Of a stretch of 64,000 nt of DNA, positions 54,065 to 62,888 are shown piece by piece. Made by a program: the position numbers and the translations under genes. The notes under the pieces are model-generated. The model worked only from the letters and a program-made list of their open reading frames with translations, was not told the DNA's origin and did not search any database. This stretch comes from Sphingobacterium yanglingense (GTDB lineage Bacteria; Bacteroidota; Bacteroidia; Sphingobacteriales; Sphingobacteriaceae), in assembly GCF_004363245.1 (NCBI RefSeq), contig NZ_SNYV01000011.1, forward strand, positions 62,001 through 126,000, in the 5' to 3' direction. Positions within the stretch are counted from its first letter, which is position 1, and each line of letters opens with the position of its first letter.

Positions 54065-55126
54065 TTATCTGGACATCGCGTGGATGACTTGTACGTGGGA
54101 CCGAAATGCTGCCCAAAAAGATTTAAACTCGTTGTATTTGATGTCGTACTCTTGGCAAGTCTGTCTTACGATACGATTTAGAGCAGGGTAGTGCACATGG
54201 CTTATCTTAGGGAACAGGTGATGTTCCACTTGATAATTAAGCCCCCCTAGGATCCAGGTAAGAACTATGCTTTTTGTGGAAAAATTGGCCGTAGACTGTA
54301 TTTGGTGAATCATCCATTCCTCTTCGACTTTAGACTCGTCGATAGTTTTGAATTCTGTTTCTTCGACGACATGAGCGAGTTGGAATACGACGGCAAGACT
54401 CATACCACAGACTGTGCCAGCAATCAATAAGCCTATCAGTGTTTGTGCCCAGCCCACAGTATAGATCGGTATAATCACAAAGAGACTACTATGAAGGATC
54501 TTGCTGGTCCAAAAAATGAGTTTCTCTCGAATTGGAAAATGAAACTTTTCCGGTCTCATTCCCATCCGTTGTCTAAAATATTTTTCGTAATCCTGATAAA
54601 ATATCCAAGCGAGGTAGGATATCCCATAGAGTAGCGGGAAGTAGAAGCGTTGGTAACGATGGTGTTTTTTTAGTTTCTGATCATGGTGTATACGCATGAA
54701 TTTAACTTCAATATCGTGATCTTCGCCATCAATATTGGTGTAGGTATGATGTGCGATATTGTGTTTTAGCTTCCAGAAGTAGATGTTTCCACCTAATAGA
54801 TTTAAAGAATAGGATAAAAATGTGTTTAGATTTTTATTCTCTGAAAATGAATTATGTCCAGCATCGTGCATAATATTGAATCCTATTGCTGCCCAATTGA
54901 TACCAAACAAGATACATAATGTGATGCTTATCAGCCAATGTGGCTGAACAAAAACCAATATGCTATATAATAGGACGAAAGTTAACAGCAGAATACCTGC
55001 TTTGATAAAAATCTTTCGGTTGCCGGTCTTTTTCTGCGATGTTTCTTTAAAGTATTGATTGGTCTTTTCTTTTAGGGCACGGGAAAACAAGGCGTTTACA
55101 TTGTTAAACTTGATTGTAGGCGTCAT
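54065..55126 (-). CDS. Membrane fatty acid desaturase (acyl-lipid, front-end type)
   Basis: A 353-residue membrane protein with the three histidine boxes of membrane desaturases: HDAGH (87-91), HNIAHH (122-127) and QVEHH (299-303, 'NYQVEHHLFP'). The Gln-start of the third box is characteristic of delta-5/6-type front-end and acyl-lipid desaturases, though no fused cytochrome b5 domain is present. Hydrophobic segments flank the boxes (about 41-61, 66-86 and 195-230). The ATG at 55126 starts close to the domain; an upstream ATG at 55210 adds an unlikely leader. It introduces double bonds into membrane lipid acyl chains. It is divergent from the ABC exporter operon. Confidence 0.88.
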   Translation of the reverse strand: MTPTIKFNNVNALFSRALKEKTNQYFKETSQKKTGNRKIFIKAGILLLTFVLLYSILVFVQPHWLISITLCILFGINWAAIGFNIMHDAGHNSFSENKNLNTFLSYSLNLLGGNIYFWKLKHNIAHHTYTNIDGEDHDIEVKFMRIHHDQKLKKHHRYQRFYFPLLYGISYLAWIFYQDYEKYFRQRMGMRPEKFHFPIREKLIFWTSKILHSSLFVIIPIYTVGWAQTLIGLLIAGTVCGMSLAVVFQLAHVVEETEFKTIDESKVEEEWMIHQIQSTANFSTKSIVLTWILGGLNYQVEHHLFPKISHVHYPALNRIVRQTCQEYDIKYNEFKSFWAAFRSHVQVIHAMSR

Positions 55127-55261
55127 TGAAACTATAGTGGGGGTAAAAGTTGATTGCTTAAGACCAGACAAAATTATCTGGATGGTGTAAAAGTACATTT
55201 TTATGTTCATAAATCTAGGAGACAGTCGGTTAAAACACTGTTAAATATCTGGGCTTGACAT

Positions 55262-55271
55262 TATCATGATA
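55262..55271. promoter_or_regulatory. Palindrome in the desaturase/exporter divergent promoter
   Basis: TATCATGATA is a perfect 10-bp palindrome in the 222-base region between the two divergent starts. It could be an operator for either side; the regulator is unknown. Confidence 0.3.
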
Positions 55272-55348
55272 GTAGGATGGATGGCTCCTTCTCATTAAAA
55301 TGCTTTTCTTTATCCCGATTTTTTTATCGAAATTGACTGCAGAATGAT

Positions 55349-56050
55349 ATGCAACAGGAAATAGTCAGATTAGAACAAGTCAATAAAGTCTATAAAACAG
55401 GAGATAGCAGCATTACTGCACTGAATACCACGGATGTCAGTTTTGAGACAAATAAGCTAACGTTGATTATGGGACCTTCGGGAAGTGGAAAAACAACACT
55501 ACTTTCTATATTAGGTTGCATCATCTATCCTACAGCGGGTAAGGTGTACTATAAGGGAAGAGAAGTCACAAAACTGAAAGAACGGGAGTTAGCAGCACTG
55601 CGCCTGCACGAAATTGGTTTTGTATTTCAGCAATTTAATCTCATAGAGCCCCTTAATGCATTAGAAAATGTGATGCATCCGCTCGTTTTACAGGGGATAT
55701 CCAAATCAGAAGCCCGAAAAAAAGCTGCGTTAGCTTTAGAAAAAGTGGGATTGTCAGACAGATTTATGAGCCTGCCTAAGAAACTGAGTGGTGGACAGAA
55801 ACAACGTGTGGCGATCGCCCGTGCCCTGGTGACTGACCCGTCAATGATCCTTTGCGACGAACCTACAGCTTCATTGGATGCACATAGTGCCGAAGTGATT
55901 ATGACTGAACTGAAAGAATTGGCAGAAGGAGGAAAAGCTGTAATCATAGTGACACATGATTTGCGTTTGCGTAAATTTGCGGACAAGACGATATATGTGG
56001 AAGAAGGTATAGTATCTATGAATCTTAAAAATGAACAATATTATAAGTAA
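55349..56050 (+). CDS. ABC exporter ATP-binding protein (DevA/MacB/LolD type)
   Basis: A 233-residue ATPase. Walker A GPSGSGKTT is at 42-50, the Q-loop in 'GFVFQQFNL', the signature LSGGQKQR at 146-153, Walker B 'MILCDEP' at 166-172 with catalytic Glu171, and the H-loop in 'VTHDLRL'. The short form with 'LREIGFVFQ' type pattern belongs to the MacB/LolD/DevA group that powers FtsX-type permeases. Its 3' end overlaps the membrane-fusion gene by 20 bases. It drives a mechanotransmission exporter with the next three genes. Confidence 0.93.
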   Translation: MQQEIVRLEQVNKVYKTGDSSITALNTTDVSFETNKLTLIMGPSGSGKTTLLSILGCIIYPTAGKVYYKGREVTKLKERELAALRLHEIGFVFQQFNLIEPLNALENVMHPLVLQGISKSEARKKAALALEKVGLSDRFMSLPKKLSGGQKQRVAIARALVTDPSMILCDEPTASLDAHSAEVIMTELKELAEGGKAVIIVTHDLRLRKFADKTIYVEEGIVSMNLKNEQYYK

Positions 56051-56990
56051 AATATCGCTATTGAAAGTGGTGCTGTCTACTATGGTGGTTTGTGCCTGTT
56101 CACCGGGGGCTAAAAAATCGGAAGCAGATAAGAAGACTTCTATGGAAGTGCTGGAAGAGGTTAAAGATATACAAGCTGTTGGAAAGATCGTGCCCTCTGT
56201 CGCCGACGTAGTGATATCGAGTATGGTGGCAGGTCGTATTAATAAAATTCTTGTCAGTGAAGGTGATTCCGTGCGTATAGGTCAAGCGTTACTTGAGATG
56301 GAAAGAGGAGAAGCGGATCTAGATGTACAGCAGGCAAAGTTGCAGTTGGACCGTCTAGGTGCCGATCTAAAAGTGGCTCAGGAAGAAGTACGAAAAGCCG
56401 AATTAGTAGTGGACGAGCGTAGACAAAAGTACGAAACCTCCAGACGCCTGCTCGAACGGAATGCAGAGACTAAGGAAACGGTGGCTTTGGATTACTCGAG
56501 TTTGCAACAGCAAGAGTCAACATTAAAGGGGCTTAAGAAAAAATTAGAAAGTCAAAAGCTCGCTATGGCTGAACAAGGTATTGTCGTCCAGAAGGCTGCT
56601 AAACAACAAAAGGAGCTGCTTGTTAGTGCACTCGGGTCTGGGATTGTCAGTGACTTAAATATGTCCGTAGGGCAGCAGGTCAGCTCAAATGAAGAGTTGG
56701 GGCGTATTGTAAAGGTAGATAATCCTATTGTGGAAGCGGAAGTAGATGAACTTTTTGCCAATGAGGTGAAGATCGGACAGGAAGTGCTTATTTATCCTAT
56801 GCCAAATAAACAGGAAGGAAATAGAGGAGTAATAATCTATGTAAATCCGATATTGTCCAACAAATCAATTTTTTATGAGACAGCGAATGAAGCTCAGGAT
56901 CGCCGTGTACGAAGGATTAAGATTCAAATTAAGGACCGTACAGATTTGGTAATCAATACCAAGGTAGACTGCGTGATAAAAATCAGATAA
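56031..56990 (+). CDS. Membrane-fusion (periplasmic adaptor) lipoprotein of the ABC exporter, DevB/MacA type
   Basis: A 319-residue protein with a lipoprotein-like signal (hydrophobic 9-22, Cys23 in VVCAC). A biotinyl-lipoyl half motif is at about 55-85 ('VVISSMVAGRINKILVSEGDSVRIGQALLEME'). A long coiled coil (about 86-200) is rich in Glu, Lys and Gln. A matching second half ('LGSGIVSDLNMSVGQQVSSNEELGRIVKVD') and a beta-barrel domain follow. It bridges the inner-membrane permease to the TolC-like channel. It shares overlaps with the ATPase gene and the permease gene, so the operon is tightly coupled. Confidence 0.9.
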   Translation: MNNIISKISLLKVVLSTMVVCACSPGAKKSEADKKTSMEVLEEVKDIQAVGKIVPSVADVVISSMVAGRINKILVSEGDSVRIGQALLEMERGEADLDVQQAKLQLDRLGADLKVAQEEVRKAELVVDERRQKYETSRRLLERNAETKETVALDYSSLQQQESTLKGLKKKLESQKLAMAEQGIVVQKAAKQQKELLVSALGSGIVSDLNMSVGQQVSSNEELGRIVKVDNPIVEAEVDELFANEVKIGQEVLIYPMPNKQEGNRGVIIYVNPILSNKSIFYETANEAQDRRVRRIKIQIKDRTDLVINTKVDCVIKIR

Positions 56991-58123
56991 TGTTAAAGGT
57001 CGCTTTCAAGTTTATAAAATACGATAGAGCCAAGAGTATAGGTATCATTACAGCGGTGGTCATCAGTATTTTTCTTATTGGACAACAGTTGAGCTTATTG
57101 TTCTTCTTGATGGGACTGATGGGAAATCTAGTGGGCAATGCACCAGTAGGTGATCATGAGCTATGGATTATTGAAGGACAAAGCAAGAACATCAACACGG
57201 TAAATCGCTTAGACCAACGGTTGGTACAGCAAATCGGTAGTCTTAAGGGAATTGACGCAGCCTATCCTGTAGTACTTGCACCTGCACAGGCCACATTTTT
57301 GGATGGTAAAACGGCCTCCATAACGTTAGTCGGAGCAGCAGCACCTCATTTTGTAATGGGGCCTAACAAAGAGAAGATAGCAGAAGGAGCAATTGGTTCG
57401 TTAATCAATCCCAATACCGTGTCCGCTGAAATCTATAGTGAAAAGAGTTGGAATACGCAGTTGTCGCTCGATAAGCCTATTGAAATAAATGGCAAAGCTG
57501 CGCGGATAAGCTTACTTACCAAGGGGGCACAAGCCTTTGGTGCTAGTCTTATGTATACTACATTGGAAAATGCACGATCCCTAGCTAATTTGTCTCCTTC
57601 CGATATCAATTTGATTATTGTTAAATTAGATCCGAAAGTAGATAAAAGTGCTGTATTGGCAGATGTGGAGCAGCTTTTTCCACAACTACGCGCTTGGGAC
57701 GCAAAGAAGCTACAGCAATCTACCGTGCGCGAAATTCTGATAACCTCTAATATGGGAATGAGTTTTGGTACACTCGTGCTCTTTGCGATGGTCAGTGGTT
57801 TTTTCATTATTGGTCTTACCTTATATTCCTCCGCGTTGGATCGTATTAAGGATTATGGTACATTGAAGGCTATCGGGGCGAGCAATGGCTATGTGAATAG
57901 ACTTATTGTAGTACAGGCCTTTTTATATGCACTGATAGGTTATGCACTGGCTATGTTACTTCTGCTCGGATTTAAGTTTGGTGTACGTAACTCTGGGCTT
58001 ATTATTGATCTTTCGTTAGGATTTTCTTTGTTTTTGTTAGGGATTACATTACTTATTTCTGTAGGAGGATCCTTATTTGCTGTTCGTAAAGTTAATAAAC
58101 TGGAACCGGCCTCTGTGTTTTAA
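56990..58123 (+). CDS. ABC exporter permease, FtsX/DevC type
   Basis: A 377-residue inner-membrane protein. The first membrane helix is at about 15-45. A large periplasmic domain follows (about 50-255), then three C-terminal helices (about 258-283, 303-330 and 336-362). The C-terminal FtsX pattern is seen in 'LYSSALDRIKDYGTLKAIGASNGYVNRLIVVQAF'. The four-helix layout with a long extracytoplasmic domain matches MacB/DevC permeases. It starts on the last base of the adaptor stop codon and ends one base before the channel gene's ATG. Confidence 0.9.
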   Translation: MLKVAFKFIKYDRAKSIGIITAVVISIFLIGQQLSLLFFLMGLMGNLVGNAPVGDHELWIIEGQSKNINTVNRLDQRLVQQIGSLKGIDAAYPVVLAPAQATFLDGKTASITLVGAAAPHFVMGPNKEKIAEGAIGSLINPNTVSAEIYSEKSWNTQLSLDKPIEINGKAARISLLTKGAQAFGASLMYTTLENARSLANLSPSDINLIIVKLDPKVDKSAVLADVEQLFPQLRAWDAKKLQQSTVREILITSNMGMSFGTLVLFAMVSGFFIIGLTLYSSALDRIKDYGTLKAIGASNGYVNRLIVVQAFLYALIGYALAMLLLLGFKFGVRNSGLIIDLSLGFSLFLLGITLLISVGGSLFAVRKVNKLEPASVF

Positions 58124-58124
58124 T

Positions 58125-59396
58125 ATGAGAATACTTGTTTACATATTATTCCTTTTGATTCCAAGCCTTTGTCAGGCTCAGTCTCTCAGTATTGAAGGCC
58201 TCTGGCAGCAGACGGAAAGTGGGATAGCCTATCGGCAACGGACATTGCAGATCGAAGTCCGAAAGCAAGAGTTAAAGGAGTTTCAAACGAACCGGATTCC
58301 AGTTTTTTATATCGACGCTAATTTACAGCGTAACTTGATCGTACCGACAACTCCTGTACCGGCCATCGCTTTCGATCCCAACGCTACCGACGGTGCAATA
58401 ATCCCCCTCAAATTTGCGACAAAATGGTCTTCCAAGGCAGGTTTACAGGTCGAGTGGGATCTCTTTGATCCGAGACGGCGATTGGACGAACAACAGAAAT
58501 CATTGGAAGTGAAGCGTGCTGAGTTGGATTTGCATCAGCAACAGGTGGATTGGCAGCGCGATGCGACCTTAGCGTACGCAGCGGTAGTTTTAGCGACGGA
58601 ACAGTATGCACTGGCACAGCTGGATTCGATGGCTTATGAGGAGATTTTGCGTGTTATTCAGGTGCGTTATGAAGAAGGTAGGGAAAAATCAATTAACTAT
58701 TTGACGGCTCAACAGGAGTTTGAACGAAAACGTATACAACTTCATGAGGCCTGGTCTGTATTGTTGGACGCAGATTTGGAGTTACGTCGATTTGCTGATT
58801 TGAAAGCAACAAAAGTATTGATTTCCAATATCGAAGATATTGTCGCTTTTGTTAGGAAGTATGATCCAGAGAATGTCGGCTTACTTGCTTTGGAACTGGA
58901 CAGGAAGTCGTACGAGTTGCAACATAAGGCTCTGCGGAGTGGGTTGCTTCCTTCGTTGAAAGCAAACGCGTACCTAGGCGAGCAATATTTTAGTAATGAG
59001 TTTCGATTGGATCGTGGGAAGGAGTGGTATGGCAGTAGTTATGTAAATCTTGCTCTACGCCTACCGCTATCATCGTTTTTCACTGTTCGGCCTACTTTTG
59101 AAAAGCTTCGCATTCAGTCTGAAATCACGTCGCTAAAACTGAGGGAGGAAACTGACAGTGATCGGATCAGTTCGGAGCAGCAACAGGTCAAAGTTGCCGT
59201 TGCCCAATCCAAATTGGAACGGTTTAAAACAGTAATGCATTTAGCAGAACAAGTTAAACAGGAACAAGAACAGGCCTATAGAGAAGGACGATTGCTGCTG
59301 GTAGATCTTAACCTGTCTATCAATCAACTGAATCAAGCAAAACGGGATGTTTGGCAGGCGGGATATGATTTGATACGGACGCTTATGGAGCAATAG
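58125..59396 (+). CDS. TolC-family outer-membrane efflux channel
   Basis: A 423-residue protein with a signal peptide (MRILVYILFLLIPSLCQA-QS). The body is dominated by long amphipathic helices in two repeats (about 95-200 and 275-423). These are typical of OEP/TolC channels, with 'VRYEEGREKSINYLTAQQEFERKRIQL' and the C-terminal 'EQEQAYREGRLLLVDLNLSINQLNQAKRDVWQAGYDLIRTL' as the two equivalent hairpins. The ATG at 58125 follows the permease stop by one base; an in-frame TTG at 58077 would overlap the permease. It completes the exporter from ATPase to outer membrane. Confidence 0.9.
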   Translation: MRILVYILFLLIPSLCQAQSLSIEGLWQQTESGIAYRQRTLQIEVRKQELKEFQTNRIPVFYIDANLQRNLIVPTTPVPAIAFDPNATDGAIIPLKFATKWSSKAGLQVEWDLFDPRRRLDEQQKSLEVKRAELDLHQQQVDWQRDATLAYAAVVLATEQYALAQLDSMAYEEILRVIQVRYEEGREKSINYLTAQQEFERKRIQLHEAWSVLLDADLELRRFADLKATKVLISNIEDIVAFVRKYDPENVGLLALELDRKSYELQHKALRSGLLPSLKANAYLGEQYFSNEFRLDRGKEWYGSSYVNLALRLPLSSFFTVRPTFEKLRIQSEITSLKLREETDSDRISSEQQQVKVAVAQSKLERFKTVMHLAEQVKQEQEQAYREGRLLLVDLNLSINQLNQAKRDVWQAGYDLIRTLMEQ

Positions 59397-59407
59397 CGAT
59401 AGATTTT

Positions 59408-60286
59408 TTAATCTGGTTTGCAAATCAGTATAAGAATATCCCTGTCGATAGAATCGATTTGGTAAACTGCATTTGCTTTAACAAACCTTTTGTCAAAACG
59501 TATGATATCACCGCTTATAGTAAATCTACCTTTGCTGTAGCTGCTGTCTGACGGAATTTTATAAGCCTCCCGGTAGGTCCTTTCATATTCCTTCCGGTGG
59601 CGCCAGGGATTAAGGTATTTGCGTGTCTTTTTGCCTTCATAAGTTCCTTCTTTCTGTAGGGAGATATCCAAGCTAGTCAACAGATCATAAGATTCAGTAC
59701 TCCAACTGCTGTCGGGGATACTCGTACTTTTGTATCGATAGACTTGGCCCCAACCATATTTGTCTTGAAACCCTGATGTATTGGAAATTATATTTTGTAT
59801 TCTATAGTTTTTATTGATACCGTACAATGTGTCTAGGTTCTTGTTTGCCGAAAATGTCCAATCTTCATAGAGGTAACGTTCAATTGGGATTTGTTCACCG
59901 ACACGTTTGATATAAAGTGTATCTATATTGTCCAATGCCCCTTTTTGTCTCCCGCCACCGTGGCGTTGGAAAAAATCATTCTGATAGCTTTGATATCCCT
60001 CTTTTTCAATGTCAAGTGTAAAAAACACTGGTGGAGCTTCCATCGAGAGCATTTCAGTCAGTAAAAAACGGTTTGTTCGCTGTTCTTCGAGATAGAAATA
60101 GCCCTGCGCATCGGTTTCGGCTTCAGCAACCTTACAGCCTGCTACGGGGGTATTGTCATAGTTGTAGATATAACCTGTAATAGCGGGACGGCTGAGTCTG
60201 GAAATACAGGAGTTGAAAAGGCTAATGCTAATTACAAGACAGAATAAAAAACGAACTTTATGGGACACAATCATCGGCGTTTGCAT
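59408..60286 (-). CDS. Lipoprotein with carboxypeptidase-regulatory-like domain
   Basis: A 292-residue protein with a lipoprotein signal (hydrophobic 12-24, lipobox LFNSC with Cys27); a start at the internal ATG at 60274 is also possible. Residues about 34-75 ('ITGYIYNYDNTPVAGCKVAEAETDAQGYFYLEE') form a carboxypeptidase D regulatory-like fold, often found on surface proteins. The rest (about 90-292) is Tyr/Lys-rich and unassigned. It is tail-to-tail with the TolC gene, 11 bases apart. Function unknown. Confidence 0.75.
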   Translation of the reverse strand: MQTPMIVSHKVRFLFCLVISISLFNSCISRLSRPAITGYIYNYDNTPVAGCKVAEAETDAQGYFYLEEQRTNRFLLTEMLSMEAPPVFFTLDIEKEGYQSYQNDFFQRHGGGRQKGALDNIDTLYIKRVGEQIPIERYLYEDWTFSANKNLDTLYGINKNYRIQNIISNTSGFQDKYGWGQVYRYKSTSIPDSSWSTESYDLLTSLDISLQKEGTYEGKKTRKYLNPWRHRKEYERTYREAYKIPSDSSYSKGRFTISGDIIRFDKRFVKANAVYQIDSIDRDILILICKPD

Positions 60287-60375
60287 TTAGATTGGATGTG
60301 ACAAATATAATGCCGTTTGATTGATAGACAAAGAGAAGGAAGTTAAGGCTAGATTTATTTAAGACGCTATAAAAA

Positions 60376-60416
60376 ACAAAAGAGGCTTATTTTTAACTAT
60401 AATAAGTCTCTTTTGT
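60376..60416 (-). terminator. Terminator after the small DUF6965-like gene
   Basis: Stem ACAAAAGAG (60376-60384) with CTCTTTTGT (60408-60416) is extended inward by CTTATT/AATAAG. The strand toward lower coordinates runs into a T-rich tract. It lies 11 bases after the gene end. Confidence 0.75.
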
Positions 60417-60427
60417 GAAGTAAAAGA

Positions 60428-60655
60428 TTAGTTTTGCGTTGCACTTGTGTCTTCTACTTTTGTGGCTTCGTAAAACTTAATCAGTCGCAAGTGGCCTGGG
60501 CATTTGGTGATGTCTTTTTTCTTCCATAGCTCGCATTCTAAGAATTGAATTTCTAAAAATTTGGGTACGTCTATCACCAGTTGATCAACACTGATCTGTA
60601 CACGCTCAGGATACGTTCTATTTAATAATGCTTCTTTTAGTTCATCTATACTCAT
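60428..60655 (-). CDS. Small DUF6965-like protein
   Basis: A 75-residue cytosolic protein. The ATG at 60655 is preferred; a TTG two codons upstream is not. The pattern 'MSIDELKEALLN...YPERVQISVDQLVIDVPKFLEIQFLECEL' followed by 'CPGHLRLIKFYEA' looks like DUF6965, a short family I recall from Bacteroidota in which an N-terminal helix precedes a 'P..VQL....I.DV..F' strand. No catalytic residues are visible. It has its own terminator and stands divergent to the TonB receptor gene. Confidence 0.6.
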   Translation of the reverse strand: MSIDELKEALLNRTYPERVQISVDQLVIDVPKFLEIQFLECELWKKKDITKCPGHLRLIKFYEATKVEDTSATQN

Positions 60656-60774
60656 ACCCAAAGATATTGTTTCATTTTTGAAAAGGAAAAGGTATCCGTG
60701 TATTAGTCCTGACGATTAAGTGAAATCACTTTTTTTGAGCAAATTAAAGTTAATGGAGAAGGAGAAATAATTGT

Positions 60775-60782
60775 TATCTTAG
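60775..60782 (+). promoter_or_regulatory. Candidate -7 element before the TonB receptor/DUF4249 operon
   Basis: TATCTTAG matches TAnnTTTG at seven of eight positions, 63 bases before the receptor start. The -33 region is not clear. Confidence 0.4.
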
Positions 60783-60845
60783 CGCCACTGTAGGTATCTG
60801 CTAAAAGTATCTATCAGGCAGTCTATCAGTAATATTAGCCATAGC

Positions 60846-62888
60846 GTGAGTTTAAAATACAAAGCTTTAATCATTTTTGTTTTCTTATCGATATGTGTCA
60901 AGCTGCTTTGTGCGCAAGATAGCAGAGATACGTTACGATATATTGATTCTGTAACAGTTAAGAAGAGTGTTCATAAGATTAATGGAGTGAATGTTTTAAC
61001 GTTGAGCAGAGAACAGATTGAAGCGTCTCCTAAGATGTTGGGAATAGCTGATCCACTTAAAGCAATTCAGTTTCTTCCTGGCTTTGGAAATGGTGGCGAT
61101 GCTAATTCTGGACTTATATATCGAGGTCTGTCCTCTGGGAATAACGGTTATTTCTATAATGGCGTACAGGTGCATAATCCAGCGCATTTCTTTGGCTTAT
61201 TCCCTCTTTTCAATACGAACGTAATTAAAGAAGTCAATATATATAACGGTGTTGTCCCGGGGCGATTTTTCGGAAGGCTATCTGGTTATATTGATATAGA
61301 AAGCGATTGGGGGATTGGAGATACGACCTTGTTTAGAGGGGAGCTCTCGCTTTTTCATGGCGGCGCAGGCGTGCGGCTTGAAAGAGATTCAAGCAAGTTA
61401 TTGGAGGTTTTTTGGCGCAGTACTTTCATGAATAAAACCTTATGGCCCCTGGTAGGAACAGTAATGGAGGATCAAAAAGGACTGAACTATGACCTATCTG
61501 ATTTGAATGTGAATGTAGCGCATGTCTATGGGAAAAATAAATTCAAAGCTTTTTTGTACACCGGTAAAGATAAAGCCAGGTTTGACCTTTTTGAAGGTAA
61601 TGTAAATAATGGGATGCATTGGGGGAATACGGTATTAGGATTAACCCATGAATTGGACTTGCGCGAAGGACTTCTAGTGGAAAGCAGCATCGGGTACTCT
61701 AGATATCATGCAGATGTGGCGCTCGATTTCCTGGGGGATGATTTTACTTTAGCAAACCGACAGCGCGCCTTAAGTCTAAATACTACACTTAGCTACCGGA
61801 TTAATCAAAGTCGTGTAGAAACTGGATTTGTCTATGCTACCGATATACTGGAATCTGCTTTGCGGATGACTCAGGAAGAGTATGAAAGCGGAGGTAATCG
61901 GTATAACGATAGGCAGGGATTACTCAAGTACTTTTTTTCCGTTAATAACCCCTTGTCCGAAAGAATTTCGGTCAACTTATCCACTGCTTTATCTTACATT
62001 GGGGGTGATTTGGATAAGTTCCATTTTAATCCCGCATTTGCGTTGACTTATCGTCTTAATACCTATAGCTCTTGGTTTGGAGGTGCTTCTATAGCACAAC
62101 AAGCAACGCATCATTTGCCTATTACGAGTATAAGCATTCCGGTTGATTATGTTATTCATAGTGGCAAGGATAATTCTAGTTCTAGCATGAGAGAACTTTC
62201 GACAGGGTACCGATATGCCAAAGGCGCTGTTGAATTTAGTGTCGATGGATATTATAGGTGGTTGTCTGGAGCCAAGGAATTTGATGGGCATATCATTGAT
62301 CTCAATGATCGTAAGGATATAAACGGTGGTATTGTGGATGGAAGAGGAGTGACTTATGGTATAGATTTCTTTACTAAAGTATTATTCTTGAGGAATTATT
62401 TGTCTGTAAATTATTCCTTTTCCAGGAGCTTTAGGCAGTTTGACGCATTGAATAATGGTTTTTGGTTTCGGTATACCTTTGATCGGCCACATAATCTGAG
62501 TATTGTTAATGCCTATAAGCTCTCACCAAGGCTCTCTCTTTCTGCTAGTTATGCATTGAGTAGCGGAAGTAATTACACCCCTGTGTTGGGTATGTATTAT
62601 TTTAACGAAACCCTAATAGGAGAGTATGGAACTAAAAATAATGCCCGTATGGATACCTATCACCGCCTTGATTTAGGGCTGGAGTATGGTTTGAAGCAAA
62701 CTGCGAAAAGTAAACAAACCCTAGGCTTTTCCGTTATCAATGTTTACAATAGGAGTAATCCTATATTCAAGCACTTCAGTTATGAACGTGGTTACCTGGA
62801 GAATGACGGAGCTTTTAAAATGTCACAAAAAGATGGAGCAAGTATTCCGATATTGCCTGCTGTTACCTATACATTAGATTTTTTATGA
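60846..62888 (+). CDS. TonB-dependent receptor paired with a DUF4249 lipoprotein
   Basis: A 680-residue receptor with a GTG start; no ATG precedes the signal peptide (hydrophobic 8-21, LCA-QD). The plug domain is at about 45-165: 'SPKMLGIADPLKAIQFLPGFGNGGDANSGLIYRGLSSGNNGYFYNGVQVHNP' and 'NTNVIKEVNIYNGVVPGRFFGRLSGYIDI'. The barrel follows to the final 'PAVTYTLDFL'. It is shorter than SusC and lacks STN or carboxypeptidase-regulatory domains. The next gene (DUF4249) overlaps its stop by 4 bases, the usual pairing for this receptor type in Bacteroidota. Substrate unknown. Confidence 0.9.
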   Translation: MSLKYKALIIFVFLSICVKLLCAQDSRDTLRYIDSVTVKKSVHKINGVNVLTLSREQIEASPKMLGIADPLKAIQFLPGFGNGGDANSGLIYRGLSSGNNGYFYNGVQVHNPAHFFGLFPLFNTNVIKEVNIYNGVVPGRFFGRLSGYIDIESDWGIGDTTLFRGELSLFHGGAGVRLERDSSKLLEVFWRSTFMNKTLWPLVGTVMEDQKGLNYDLSDLNVNVAHVYGKNKFKAFLYTGKDKARFDLFEGNVNNGMHWGNTVLGLTHELDLREGLLVESSIGYSRYHADVALDFLGDDFTLANRQRALSLNTTLSYRINQSRVETGFVYATDILESALRMTQEEYESGGNRYNDRQGLLKYFFSVNNPLSERISVNLSTALSYIGGDLDKFHFNPAFALTYRLNTYSSWFGGASIAQQATHHLPITSISIPVDYVIHSGKDNSSSSMRELSTGYRYAKGAVEFSVDGYYRWLSGAKEFDGHIIDLNDRKDINGGIVDGRGVTYGIDFFTKVLFLRNYLSVNYSFSRSFRQFDALNNGFWFRYTFDRPHNLSIVNAYKLSPRLSLSASYALSSGSNYTPVLGMYYFNETLIGEYGTKNNARMDTYHRLDLGLEYGLKQTAKSKQTLGFSVINVYNRSNPIFKHFSYERGYLENDGAFKMSQKDGASIPILPAVTYTLDFL

